Shown here piece by piece: positions 1-7,942 of a stretch of 7,942 nt of DNA. Source of the DNA: JAIUZI01 sp041594355 (lineage in GTDB: Bacteria; Pseudomonadota; Alphaproteobacteria; Rhodobacterales; Rhodobacteraceae); NCBI GenBank assembly GCA_041594355.1, contig JBFHMM010000191.1, positions 1-7,942 of the forward strand, written 5' to 3'. The position numbers were made by a program, and so were the translations under genes. The notes under the pieces were generated by a model. It saw only the letters and a list, made by a program, of their open reading frames with translations. It did not search any database and had not been told where the DNA came from. How positions within the stretch are numbered: the stretch's first letter is position 1; every line of letters starts with the position of its first letter.

Positions 1-1116
1 CACCTGCTGCCGCCGATGATCGGCGACGGCCCGGTGGCCGAACGCGCCTACAAGGCAACCAAGCGCAGCTACATCCGTATCGGCCGCGTGCTGGTCGCCG
101 GCATCATCCTGATGGTGCTCGCCGACGTCTGGCAGATCGACCTCTTCGCGCTGTCCAGCACGGGTGCCGAGGATGCCGGATCGGACTTCTTCCAGTTCCT
201 GATCACCCTCGCGATCGGCTACATCCTGTTCGAGGTCGTCTCGCTCTGGATCAACCGCCGCCTGGCCCGCGAATTCACCTCCAAGGTCCAGACCCAGGAC
301 GAAGCCGCCGGCGAAGGCGGCGGCGCTGGCGGCTCGCGACTGGCGACGGTGCTGCCGCTGCTGCGGGTGACCGCGCAGGTCGCTATCGCCGTCATCTTCG
401 GCCTGCTGGCGCTGGGTAACCTAGGGGTCGACATCACGCCGCTGCTGGCCGGTGCCGGTATCCTCGGCCTGGCCATCGGCTTTGGCGCGCAGAAACTGGT
501 CTCCGACATCGTCGGCGGCATCTTCTTCCTGATCGACGATGCCTTCCGCGTCGGCGAATACGTCGATGTCGGTGGCACCATGGGCACGGTCGAGAAAATC
601 TCGATCCGCTCGATGCAGCTGCGCCATCACCGCGGCGCGGTCCATACCATCCCCTATGGGGAAATTCAGAAACTGACCAACTTCAGCCGCGACTGGGTGA
701 TCATGAAGCTCATGTTCACTGTGCCCTTCGACACCGACCCCAACAAGGTCAAGAAGATCTTTAAGAAGATCGGCGCCGAAATGCTTGAGGACCCGGTGCA
801 CAAGGACGGCTTCCTCGAACCCTTCAAATCGCAGGGCGTCTTCGATTTCGACGATGTCGGCATGGTGATCCGGGGCAAGTTCATGGCCAAACCCGGCCAG
901 CAGTTCACCATCCGCAAGGAAATCTACAACCGGGTCAAAAAGGAATTCAGCGCCGCCGGGATCGACTTTGCCCGCCGCGAGGTCCGCGTTGCCATTCCCG
1001 GTCTGGACGAGGATCACGAAAACATCCGCGATCAGGAAAAGGCGGCCATCACCGCCGCCGCCGCCGCGGCCGTGCAGCAACAGCTGGCCGTCGACGAAGC
1101 GACCGGGAAAAAGTAG
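1..1116 (+). CDS. MscS-family mechanosensitive ion channel, 5' end cut off
   Basis: This is an inner-membrane small-conductance mechanosensitive channel of the MscS superfamily, which opens under membrane tension to release solutes during hypo-osmotic shock. The frame is open from base 1 (HLLPP precedes the first ATG at 16), so the true start and probably extra N-terminal membrane helices lie outside the window. Visible hydrophobic segments are at about 79-135, 190-250 and 358-420. The pore-lining helix follows (about 430-540), rich in Gly/Ala and ending in GFGAQKLVSDIVGGIFFL. Next comes the MscS beta domain with DDAFRVGEYVDVGG and, further on, the HTIPYGEIQKLTNFSRDW segment typical of the family. 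The C-terminal tail has an alanine run (about 1050-1071) followed by QQQ, and ends at TAG 1114-1116. The family call is firm. Whether this is a plain MscS or a larger YbdG/YnaI/MscK-like member cannot be told without the missing N-terminus. Confidence 0.93.
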   Translation, partial: HLLPPMIGDGPVAERAYKATKRSYIRIGRVLVAGIILMVLADVWQIDLFALSSTGAEDAGSDFFQFLITLAIGYILFEVVSLWINRRLAREFTSKVQTQDEAAGEGGGAGGSRLATVLPLLRVTAQVAIAVIFGLLALGNLGVDITPLLAGAGILGLAIGFGAQKLVSDIVGGIFFLIDDAFRVGEYVDVGGTMGTVEKISIRSMQLRHHRGAVHTIPYGEIQKLTNFSRDWVIMKLMFTVPFDTDPNKVKKIFKKIGAEMLEDPVHKDGFLEPFKSQGVFDFDDVGMVIRGKFMAKPGQQFTIRKEIYNRVKKEFSAAGIDFARREVRVAIPGLDEDHENIRDQEKAAITAAAAAAVQQQLAVDEATGKK

Positions 1117-1121
1117 CCGGC

Positions 1122-2269
1122 ATACTCTCCCGCCTCATCGCAGGACCGCACAAGACCCCGCGCCAACGCCTGAGGTCTTGTCTTGGCGCGCTGTCGCTCG
1201 CGCTGGCAACCCTCGTCGCCCGTCCGGTTCAGGCCGGCTCCGCCCCGATCGAGAGCCAGGTCCCGGAGGTCAACGACATCAGCATCCACTCCGCCTACGG
1301 CTTTCGGCGCGGCTCCTTCGTGGTGGCCTTGGTCCCCTTCTCCAGCCCGACCGTCGGCTCCGGCCTGGCGCTCGGCGCGGGCTAGCTGTTCAAAACCGAT
1401 CCGGACGCCAAAACCTCCGTCATCGGGCTGGGCGGCTTGGGGTCTGACAACGGCAGCAGGGCCTACGGCGCCATGGTCAACCTGGTGTTCGGGAACAAGC
1501 GCTGGCTGTTCAGATCCTTCGTGGGACAGACCGGCGTCAAATACGACCTCTTCACCCCGATCGGCGCCCTGCTCATCCGGCAAACCGGCACCCTTGGCCG
1601 TGTCAGCCTCGCTTACGGCGTCACCCCGCAGCTCTCGTTCTGCGGCGCGCTGCGTTACCTTGATACCACCGTTACCCTCGACGGCAGCAGCCCGCCCGCG
1701 ATCCAGCCGCAATACCAACCCGATCTCGGACTCGATCTGCTGCTGTCCAGCTTTATCGCCGAATGGGACACCCGCAACGATGCCGACCACCCGACATCCG
1801 GACATGCGCTCAGCCTCGATGGCGCCTATGGCCAGACTCTCAGCGGCGCGGAACGCAGCGACCAAAAGACGACGCTGCTCTTTGACACCTACCGGTCGCT
1901 GGGCGACCGCAGTGTCATCGCCTCTGCGCCGCCCTCCGACGACACGCCGTTCTTCGACAATTGTGCGCTTGGCCCCACCGACAATTTTCGCGCTTTCTCG
2001 ACGGCCCAGTTCCTCGACCACCGCCTGTTGTAGGCGCAGGCCGAGGCCGCCACCGGCTGGGCAAGCGCATCGGTCTCGCCGGCTTTGCCGGTGTCGGCTG
2101 GGTCGGCCCGGGGGTCAACGATCTCGACACCGGCGGCCCCCATTCCGCTGCCGGCCTCGGCCGGCGCTACCGGCTGTCCAGGAAGGTCCCGGTGGACTTC
2201 TCGGTCGACCATGCCCGCAACGATCCGGACGAAAACCCTCTCTATATCTACGTCGGCCAGGGGTTCTGA
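1122..2269 (+). pseudogene. Decayed BamA/TamA-like outer-membrane beta-barrel protein (surface antigen family)
   Basis: This is the remnant of a secreted outer-membrane barrel protein of about 380 residues. Frame 3 reads a signal-peptide-like leader (LRSCLGALSLALATLVARPV, from 1170) and then a barrel with GSGLALGAG, GLGGLGSDNGSRAYGAMVNL, AEWDTRNDADHPTSGH and SDDTPFFDNCALGPTDNFRA, as in the C-terminal barrel (Bac_surface_Ag) family. The frame is broken by TAG at 1383-1385, where the context (AG*LFKTD) suggests a lost Tyr codon, and by TAG at 2031-2033 (DHRLL*AQAE). After AQAE (2034-2045) the homology moves to frame 2 (RHRLGKRIGLAGFAGVGW), which fits loss of one base at about 2046-2053. It runs to TGA 2267-2269 with a terminal Phe (IYVGQGF), typical of barrel proteins. 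No in-frame ATG, GTG or TTG precedes the leader; ATA at 1122 may be a mutated ATG. About six residues also seem to be missing before PPSDDTPFF. The family assignment rests on motif memory. Confidence 0.8.
1150..1190. repeat. Two interleaved 8-bp inverted repeats
   Basis: Two perfect 8-base inverted pairs interlock. ACAAGACC (1150-1157) is complementary to GGTCTTGT (1174-1181), and CGCGCCAA (1159-1166) is complementary to TTGGCGCG (1183-1190). The order is A-B-A'-B', with one base between A and B and one base between A' and B'. Either hairpin could form, but not both in a simple stem-loop. The site lies 34 bases after the mscS stop and inside the relic leader of the downstream pseudogene. It could act as a weak mscS terminator or be chance in GC-rich DNA; no U-tract follows. 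Confidence 0.5.
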
Positions 2270-2368
2270 TCGCTCCGCGGCCCGATGGCGCGGCTTTGCC
2301 CTTCCCCCCGCCGCGCCCTTGGCCTAAAAGCGGCGCGACAACGCTGACCTCTGGGGATTGACCGACCG

Positions 2369-4528
<2,160 letters not shown>

Positions 4529-4535
4529 CCCGACA

Positions 4536-4554
4536 CCGGGCGGCTCCCGCCCGG
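4536..4554 (+). terminator. GC-rich hairpin after purL
   Basis: CCGGGCGG (4536-4543), loop CTC, CCGCCCGG (4547-4554) make a perfect 8-bp all-GC stem. It begins 7 bases after the purL stop. No T-run follows, so it is either a non-canonical intrinsic terminator or a 3'-end-protecting hairpin. Being symmetric, it could also stop transcription arriving on the minus strand from the convergent anmK/PhyH operon. Confidence 0.65.
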
Positions 4555-4561
4555 CCTCACA

Positions 4562-4574
4562 GCATCAAAGATGC
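4562..4574. repeat. Small hairpin GCATC-AAA-GATGC
   Basis: A perfect 5-bp stem (4562-4566 with 4570-4574) and a 3-base AAA loop lie between the purL terminator and the larger hairpin at 4595. On its own it is weak. It is listed because it forms a series of three hairpins in under 90 bases of convergent intergenic DNA. Confidence 0.35.
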
Positions 4575-4594
4575 CCCTCGCCCGGTTGGGCCAG

Positions 4595-4622
4595 GCAGCG
4601 CGCGGGCAAACCCACGCGCTGC
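4595..4622. terminator. 12-bp hairpin in convergent intergenic region
   Basis: GCAGCGCGCGGG (4595-4606), loop CAAA, CCCACGCGCTGC (4611-4622) form a 12-bp stem with one C-A mismatch. It lies between the convergent purL and PhyH/anmK transcription units and is stable on either strand, so a role as a shared (bidirectional) transcript end is likely. There is no T-run on either side. It could equally be part of a dispersed intergenic element with the sequence at 4635-4675. Confidence 0.5.
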
Positions 4623-4634
4623 GGTTCCGCCCCC

Positions 4635-4675
4635 TTCATCTCTTTGGAAAATCCTCCGGGGGTGAATTGGCCGAG
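4635..4675. repeat. Likely dispersed Rhodobacteraceae intergenic motif
   Basis: On the minus strand this reads CACCCCCGGAGGATTTTC and then CAAAGAGATGAAG. I recall similar CCCCCGGAGGAT(A)TTT...ATGAAG strings recurring between genes in many Rhodobacteraceae genomes, but I cannot search to confirm this. It contains a perfect Shine-Dalgarno-like GGAGGA on the minus strand (anti-Shine-Dalgarno-like TCCTCC on the plus strand), about 11 bases before an ATG. It sits next to the hairpin at 4595-4622, and no conserved protein is encoded. Only one copy is in this window, so its repeat status is inferred. Confidence 0.35.
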
Positions 4676-4761
4676 AGAGCAAGAAGGGTCAGAGCCTCCT
4701 TTTCGCCCCCCGAACGCTCCGAGCCACCCCCTGATCTTGCCGCCAACCGGCCCAGCTGCGC

Positions 4762-5419
4762 TCACACCAGCCATTCCAGCTGTGCCGGCAAGGGCGCATT
4801 TGCAAAATCCGCGCGAATGACCCGCCGCGCCGTGGAACAGCTCGATGTGGTCGACCGGTGCACCATCAGCATGTGCATCACCAGCACATCGCCCCGTTGC
4901 GCCTGCTCGACCTCGCGGGCGCAACCCTGCGCCCCGGCGTCTGCCTGATCGGCCGCAACCCGCCCCAGGTGATGACTGCCAAGCGCCATCTCCATACCGC
5001 CCTTCGCCGCGTCCACGTCATCCAGGACAAGGCGCACAAACAACATCCCTTTTCAGGATGTCCGGCGCCGGTTCACAATGCCACTGCTCTGCCCTTCACG
5101 ACCAGTTTGCGGCCAGTGGGGTGTTGCAGCGGTCCCGCACCGCGATGACCCGGTCCTGATGCCATGGCACCGACCAGTTGCGACCGTCGGATTTGTCGAA
5201 CCAAACTGCCCGCACCGCGAAACACCCGGCCAGAAACCCGGACAGCGCCGCCGTCAGTTCCGTCGCCTCCACGTCCCACGATCCGGCCAGACGCCGCCCG
5301 CGCAACCCACCCCGATCGAACAGGCCATTCAGCCCGGACAGTCTGGCCTCGGACAGGCAGCGCCGCAGCCAGACCCGCCCGGTTTTCTGGAACGTCTCCC
5401 GATCATCCACGGCGCTCAC
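4762..5419 (-). pseudogene. Decayed phytanoyl-CoA dioxygenase (PhyH)-family protein
   Basis: This is the relic of a non-heme Fe(II)/2-oxoglutarate oxygenase of about 220 residues; its substrate is unknown. Reading leftward, GTG 5419-5417 overlaps the anmK stop by four bases (GTGA), suggesting translational coupling in one operon. The N-terminal part (VSAVDDRETFQKTG...) reaches VPWHQDRVIAVRDR, with the HxD iron ligands at about residues 87 and 89. It then meets TGA at 5098-5096 after ANWS. The frame continues as RAEQWHCEPAPDILKR up to 5048. One extra base in the GGG run at 5049-5047 then moves the homology to another frame: MLFVRLVLDDVDAAKGG, MALGSHHLGRV, GDVLVMHMLMVHRS (distal iron-binding His) and ARRVIRADFANAP, ending LPAQLEWLV at TGA 4764-4762. 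All parts appear in family order with no large deletion, so inactivation looks recent. A 107-residue truncated product could still be made but would lack the distal His and the 2-oxoglutarate Arg. Confidence 0.85.
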
Positions 5420-6525
5420 CGCTCCGGCACACTCACCACGCCACCGCCGACCAGCGCCCGCACCCCCGTGGTACCGGGACAGGAGGTCGGCAACCCCCGC
5501 GCCACCCGCACCGCGAGATAGCCAAAGGCCTGCGCCTCCAGCATGTCGCCGTCCAGCCCCACCGCCTCCACCGGCGCCACCGGACAATCCAGCGACACCC
5601 GCAGCATCTCCATCAACACCGGGTTCATACGGCCGCCCCCGGTGACCAGAACCCGCTCCGGCGGGCGCGGGCAGTGTTCCATTCCCTGCGCCACGGCGGC
5701 CGCGCACATCGCGGTTAGCGTCGCGGCCGCATCGGTGTCCGACAGCTCTCCGACTAGCCTGACCATCTCGCCAAAATCGTTTCTATCCAGAGACTTCGGA
5801 GGCATTCTTGAGAAATAGGGCTCAGCCAGAAACAGTTCCAGCGCGCCGGTCTCCACCGTTCCCCGCGCCGCCAGAGCGCCGCCTTTGTCCATGGCCATCC
5901 CTTGCCGCGCGATCATGAAATCGTTAATCGGCGCATTCGCCGGCCCGGTATCAAAAGCCAGCAGGGCGCCCTCATCCTCGGGCCGCTCAAACGACGGGTC
6001 CACGTAGGTCAGGTTGCCAACCCCGCCCAGGTTCAGAAAACACAGCGGCGCTCCCGCCCCGATCCACTTGGCGCAGGCGAAATGGAAAAACGGCGCCAGC
6101 GGCGCGCCCTCGCCGCCCATCGCCACATCGTCGCTGCGAAAATCCCAGACCACCGGCGCGCCCAGGGCCTCGGCCAGCGCCGCACCATCACCCACCTGGC
6201 ATGTCCCGCGCCCGCGCGGCTCATGCGCCAGCGTCTGGCCGTGAAACCCAACCAGATCAATACCCTGGAACCCATTCAGCACCGCAATGTGCGCCGCAGT
6301 GACCACCTCGGCCGCAGCCTCCACCGCCGGTCCGTGCCACTGGCCTAACGCCTGCCGCAACACCGCGCGTTCCGCCCCGGAATAGGCCCGGTACCCGGTC
6401 TCGCCCATGCCGAAAACCCGCACCCCGTCGGTCTCGATCACCGCCGCGTCTACCCCATCCAGCGAGGTGCCGCTCATCGCCCCCAGCGCCCGCACGGGCG
6501 CGCCTGTCTTGATGGCCTTCTTCAT
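5416..6525 (-). CDS. anmK: Anhydro-N-acetylmuramic acid kinase
   Basis: AnmK is a cytosolic kinase of the ASKHA fold. It hydrolyses and phosphorylates 1,6-anhydro-MurNAc with ATP to give MurNAc-6-phosphate, recycling peptidoglycan fragments (EC 2.7.1.170). At 369 residues it matches the usual family length. Visible motifs are GAMSGTSLDGVDAAVIE (phosphate-binding loop, 15-31), GFHGQTLAHEPRG (93-105), QVGDGAALAEALG (110-122), DFRSDDVAMGGEGAPLAPFF (128-147), NLGGVGNLTYVDP (165-177), FDTGPANAPINDFM (191-204), VTGGGRMNP (294-302) and GLDGDMLEAQAFGYLAVR (323-340). The ATG at 6525 has AGGGG (6539-6535) nine bases upstream, which supports this start, although some relatives begin nearer VRALGAMSG. 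It is divergent from tyrS and, through GTGA, overlaps the broken PhyH-family gene downstream. The frame is clean. Confidence 0.96.
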   Translation of the reverse strand: MKKAIKTGAPVRALGAMSGTSLDGVDAAVIETDGVRVFGMGETGYRAYSGAERAVLRQALGQWHGPAVEAAAEVVTAAHIAVLNGFQGIDLVGFHGQTLAHEPRGRGTCQVGDGAALAEALGAPVVWDFRSDDVAMGGEGAPLAPFFHFACAKWIGAGAPLCFLNLGGVGNLTYVDPSFERPEDEGALLAFDTGPANAPINDFMIARQGMAMDKGGALAARGTVETGALELFLAEPYFSRMPPKSLDRNDFGEMVRLVGELSDTDAAATLTAMCAAAVAQGMEHCPRPPERVLVTGGGRMNPVLMEMLRVSLDCPVAPVEAVGLDGDMLEAQAFGYLAVRVARGLPTSCPGTTGVRALVGGGVVSVPER

Positions 6526-6574
6526 GGCCCAGTACCCCTGCCCGTCCGCCTTCGCGTCCTGCCTCGAAAAGCTG

Positions 6575-6603
6575 TTTCCACTCAGCCCAATGCGCTCTAT
6601 ACA
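6575..6603 (+). promoter_or_regulatory. Candidate sigma-70 promoter for tyrS
   Basis: TTTCCA (6575-6580, 4 of 6 to TTGACA), a 17-base spacer and TATACA (6598-6603, 4 of 6 to TATAAT) would start transcription near 6610, giving a leader of about 25 bases before the tyrS ATG. It lies in the 108-base divergent region between anmK and tyrS. No comparable anmK promoter with correct spacing was found by eye on the minus strand. The leader is too short for a T-box, which would in any case be unusual in this group. Confidence 0.4.
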
Positions 6604-6633
6604 CTGCCCCGCAATTCAACCCCGAGGCAAGCC

Positions 6634-7881
6634 ATGACCTACCACCCCAAATCGGATTTCGTCGCTGTGATGATGGAACGCGGGTATCTTGCCGACTGCA
6701 CCGATTACCAGGGGCTGGACGAGGCACTGATGAAGGGCGCGCAACCGGGCTACATCGGCTTTGACGCCACCGCGAAATCGCTGCACGTGGGCTCGCTGAT
6801 CCAGATCATGATGCTGCGCTGGCTGCAAAAGACCGGCCACCAGCCGATCACCCTGATGGGCGGCGGCACCACCAAGGTGGGCGATCCCTCGTTCCGGGCC
6901 GACGAACGGCCGCTGCTGACGCCCGAACAGATCGACGCCAACATCGACGGCATACAGCAGGTCTTCGCCAACTATCTCGACTACAACGACAGCCCCACCG
7001 GCGCGCTGATGATCAACAACGCGGAATGGCTCGACGATCTGAACTACCTCGAATTCCTGCGCGACATCGGCCGGCATTTCTCGGTCAACCGCATGCTCAG
7101 CTTCGAATCGGTGAAATCCCGGCTCGACCGCGAACAGTCGCTGTCGTTCCTCGAATTCAATTACATGATCCTGCAAGCCTATGATTTCCTTGAGCTGAAC
7201 CGCCGCTACGGCTGCATCCTGCAGATGGGCGGCTCCGATCAGTGGGGCAATATCGTCAACGGCATCGACCTGACCCGCCGCGTGCTGGATCACGAAATCT
7301 ATGGGCTGACATCGCCGCTCCTGACGACATCGGACGGCAAGAAGATGGGCAAGAGCCAGTCGGGCGCGGTCTGGCTGAATGTCGGCATGCTGTCGCCCTA
7401 TGAATTCTGGCAGTTCTGGCGCAACACCACCGACGCCGATGTTGGCCGGTTCCTCAAGCTCTATACCGAGCTGCCGGTTGACGAATGCGACCGCCTCGGC
7501 GCGCTGGCGGGGTCCGAGATCAACGAGGCCAAGATCGTGCTGGCCAACGAGGTGACCGCGCTTTTGCACGGAGCCGAGGCCGCCGCCAACGCCGCGGCCA
7601 CCGCTCGCGAGGTGTTCGAGAAGGGCGGCGTCGGTGACGACCTGCCGACCCTGACACTTGCGCCCGCCGATCTGCCCGCCTCCATCGTGCAGCTCATCGT
7701 CAAATCCGGTCTCGCCAAATCCGGCAAGGAGGCCAAGCGCCTGATCGCCGAAAACGGCGCCCGGCTGGACGACGCCCCGCTCACCGATGCCGGGATGATG
7801 ATCGACGCCGGCGCGCTATCTTCGCCAATCAAGCTTAGCGCGGGCAAGAAACGCCACGCGCTGGTGCAACTGGCGGTCTAG
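6634..7881 (+). CDS. tyrS: Tyrosyl-tRNA synthetase
   Basis: TyrS is a cytosolic class I aminoacyl-tRNA synthetase (EC 6.1.1.1) that attaches tyrosine to tRNA-Tyr using ATP. Its 415 residues match the usual bacterial length. In order: GYIGFDATAKSLHVGSLI with the HIGH-type signature HVGS (51-54); LMGGGTTKVGDPS (74-86); tyrosine-recognition segment NYMILQAYDFLEL (176-188); GGSDQWGNIVNG (199-210); KMSKS-type loop KKMGKSQSG (236-244), with the Gly variant KMGKS common in bacterial TyrS; and a C-terminal S4 RNA-binding domain (about 347-415) with SGLAKSGKEAKRLIAENG. The ATG at 6634 has GAGG (6624-6627) six bases upstream, a good ribosome-binding site that fixes the start. The stop TAG lies in TCTAGA, overlapping the stop of a possible convergent gene. 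Confidence 0.97.
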   Translation: MTYHPKSDFVAVMMERGYLADCTDYQGLDEALMKGAQPGYIGFDATAKSLHVGSLIQIMMLRWLQKTGHQPITLMGGGTTKVGDPSFRADERPLLTPEQIDANIDGIQQVFANYLDYNDSPTGALMINNAEWLDDLNYLEFLRDIGRHFSVNRMLSFESVKSRLDREQSLSFLEFNYMILQAYDFLELNRRYGCILQMGGSDQWGNIVNGIDLTRRVLDHEIYGLTSPLLTTSDGKKMGKSQSGAVWLNVGMLSPYEFWQFWRNTTDADVGRFLKLYTELPVDECDRLGALAGSEINEAKIVLANEVTALLHGAEAAANAAATAREVFEKGGVGDDLPTLTLAPADLPASIVQLIVKSGLAKSGKEAKRLIAENGARLDDAPLTDAGMMIDAGALSSPIKLSAGKKRHALVQLAV

Positions 7882-7942
7882 AACAACAGCCAGTCCGCAA
7901 GGCTCAGCCCCACGAACACCGGGACAGACAAGGCGGCGGCGC
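7878..7942 (-). CDS. Possible C-terminal end of a convergent gene, cut by window edge
   Basis: On the minus strand an open frame enters from the right edge and encodes 20 residues, AAALSVPVFVGLSLADWLLF, before TAG at 7880-7878. The stretch is hydrophobic, like the last transmembrane helix of a membrane protein. Its stop would overlap the tyrS stop on the opposite strand. The rest of the gene is outside the window and no function can be given. Other frames on this strand are also open or nearly open over such a short distance, so support is limited to the membrane-like composition and the lack of any other gene after tyrS. Confidence 0.35.
   Translation of the reverse strand, partial: AAALSVPVFVGLSLADWLLF

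Noticed and set aside
1383..2033. TAG read as tyrosine (alternative code or suppression), since both in-frame stops in the barrel gene are TAG and one seems to replace Tyr
   Set aside because: mscS and tyrS both end at TAG at normal family lengths, the intact genes have no internal TAG, and the barrel gene also has a frameshift and no start codon.
2270..2368. A purine riboswitch or PurR-type operator in the purL leader
   Set aside because: The 99-base spacer shows only short GC inverted repeats (such as CGCCGC/GCGGCG at 2309-2335) and no purine-riboswitch core or clear operator palindrome.
4565..4924. A 119-codon minus-strand frame across the intergenic region and part of the PhyH relic
   Set aside because: It overlaps the PhyH C-terminal sequence in a different frame, has low-complexity Gly/Ala/Arg composition and shows no recognisable domain. 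It is an open frame by GC bias.
5040..5060. Programmed frameshift at AAAAGGG in the PhyH relic
   Set aside because: The homology needs a +1 shift, there is no standard slippery arrangement in the zero frame, and the TGA 17 codons upstream would already stop translation.

Overview
The window looks like a chromosomal segment of an alphaproteobacterium, most likely Rhodobacteraceae (Roseobacter/Ruegeria-like). The grounds are the high GC content with strong C/G third positions, the protein sequences themselves, and the tyrS/anmK divergent pair. No CRISPR array, phage gene, transposase, tRNA or rRNA was seen.

Layout from left to right: (1) the 3' part of an MscS-type mechanosensitive channel gene (1-1116, +, cut by the window edge). 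(2) A decayed gene (about 1122-2269, +) for a small outer-membrane beta-barrel protein of the BamA/TamA-like surface-antigen family. It carries two in-frame TAG codons, a frameshift and no obvious start codon. (3) An intact purL (2369-4528, +), the small-type FGAM synthase subunit of purine synthesis, ending in a strong GC hairpin. (4) A convergent intergenic stretch (4529-4761) rich in hairpins, which holds what looks like a recurrent Rhodobacteraceae intergenic sequence. (5) A second decayed gene (4762-5419, -), a phytanoyl-CoA dioxygenase (PhyH)-family protein, broken by one TGA and one frameshift. Its GTG start overlaps the anmK stop. (6) anmK (5416-6525, -), anhydro-N-acetylmuramate kinase of cell-wall recycling. 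(7) A 108-base divergent promoter region. (8) tyrS (6634-7881, +), tyrosyl-tRNA synthetase. (9) The last 20 codons of a possible convergent gene on the minus strand, entering from the right edge.

The intact genes are housekeeping functions (osmotic protection, purine synthesis, peptidoglycan recycling, translation) and do not form a shared pathway. The main point of interest is that both non-housekeeping genes in the window are broken, while purL, anmK and tyrS have clean reading frames. This points to local gene decay rather than poor sequence. I found no convincing undescribed system here. The items most worth checking are the two pseudogenes, the interleaved inverted repeats at 1150-1190, and the structured element between purL and the PhyH relic.
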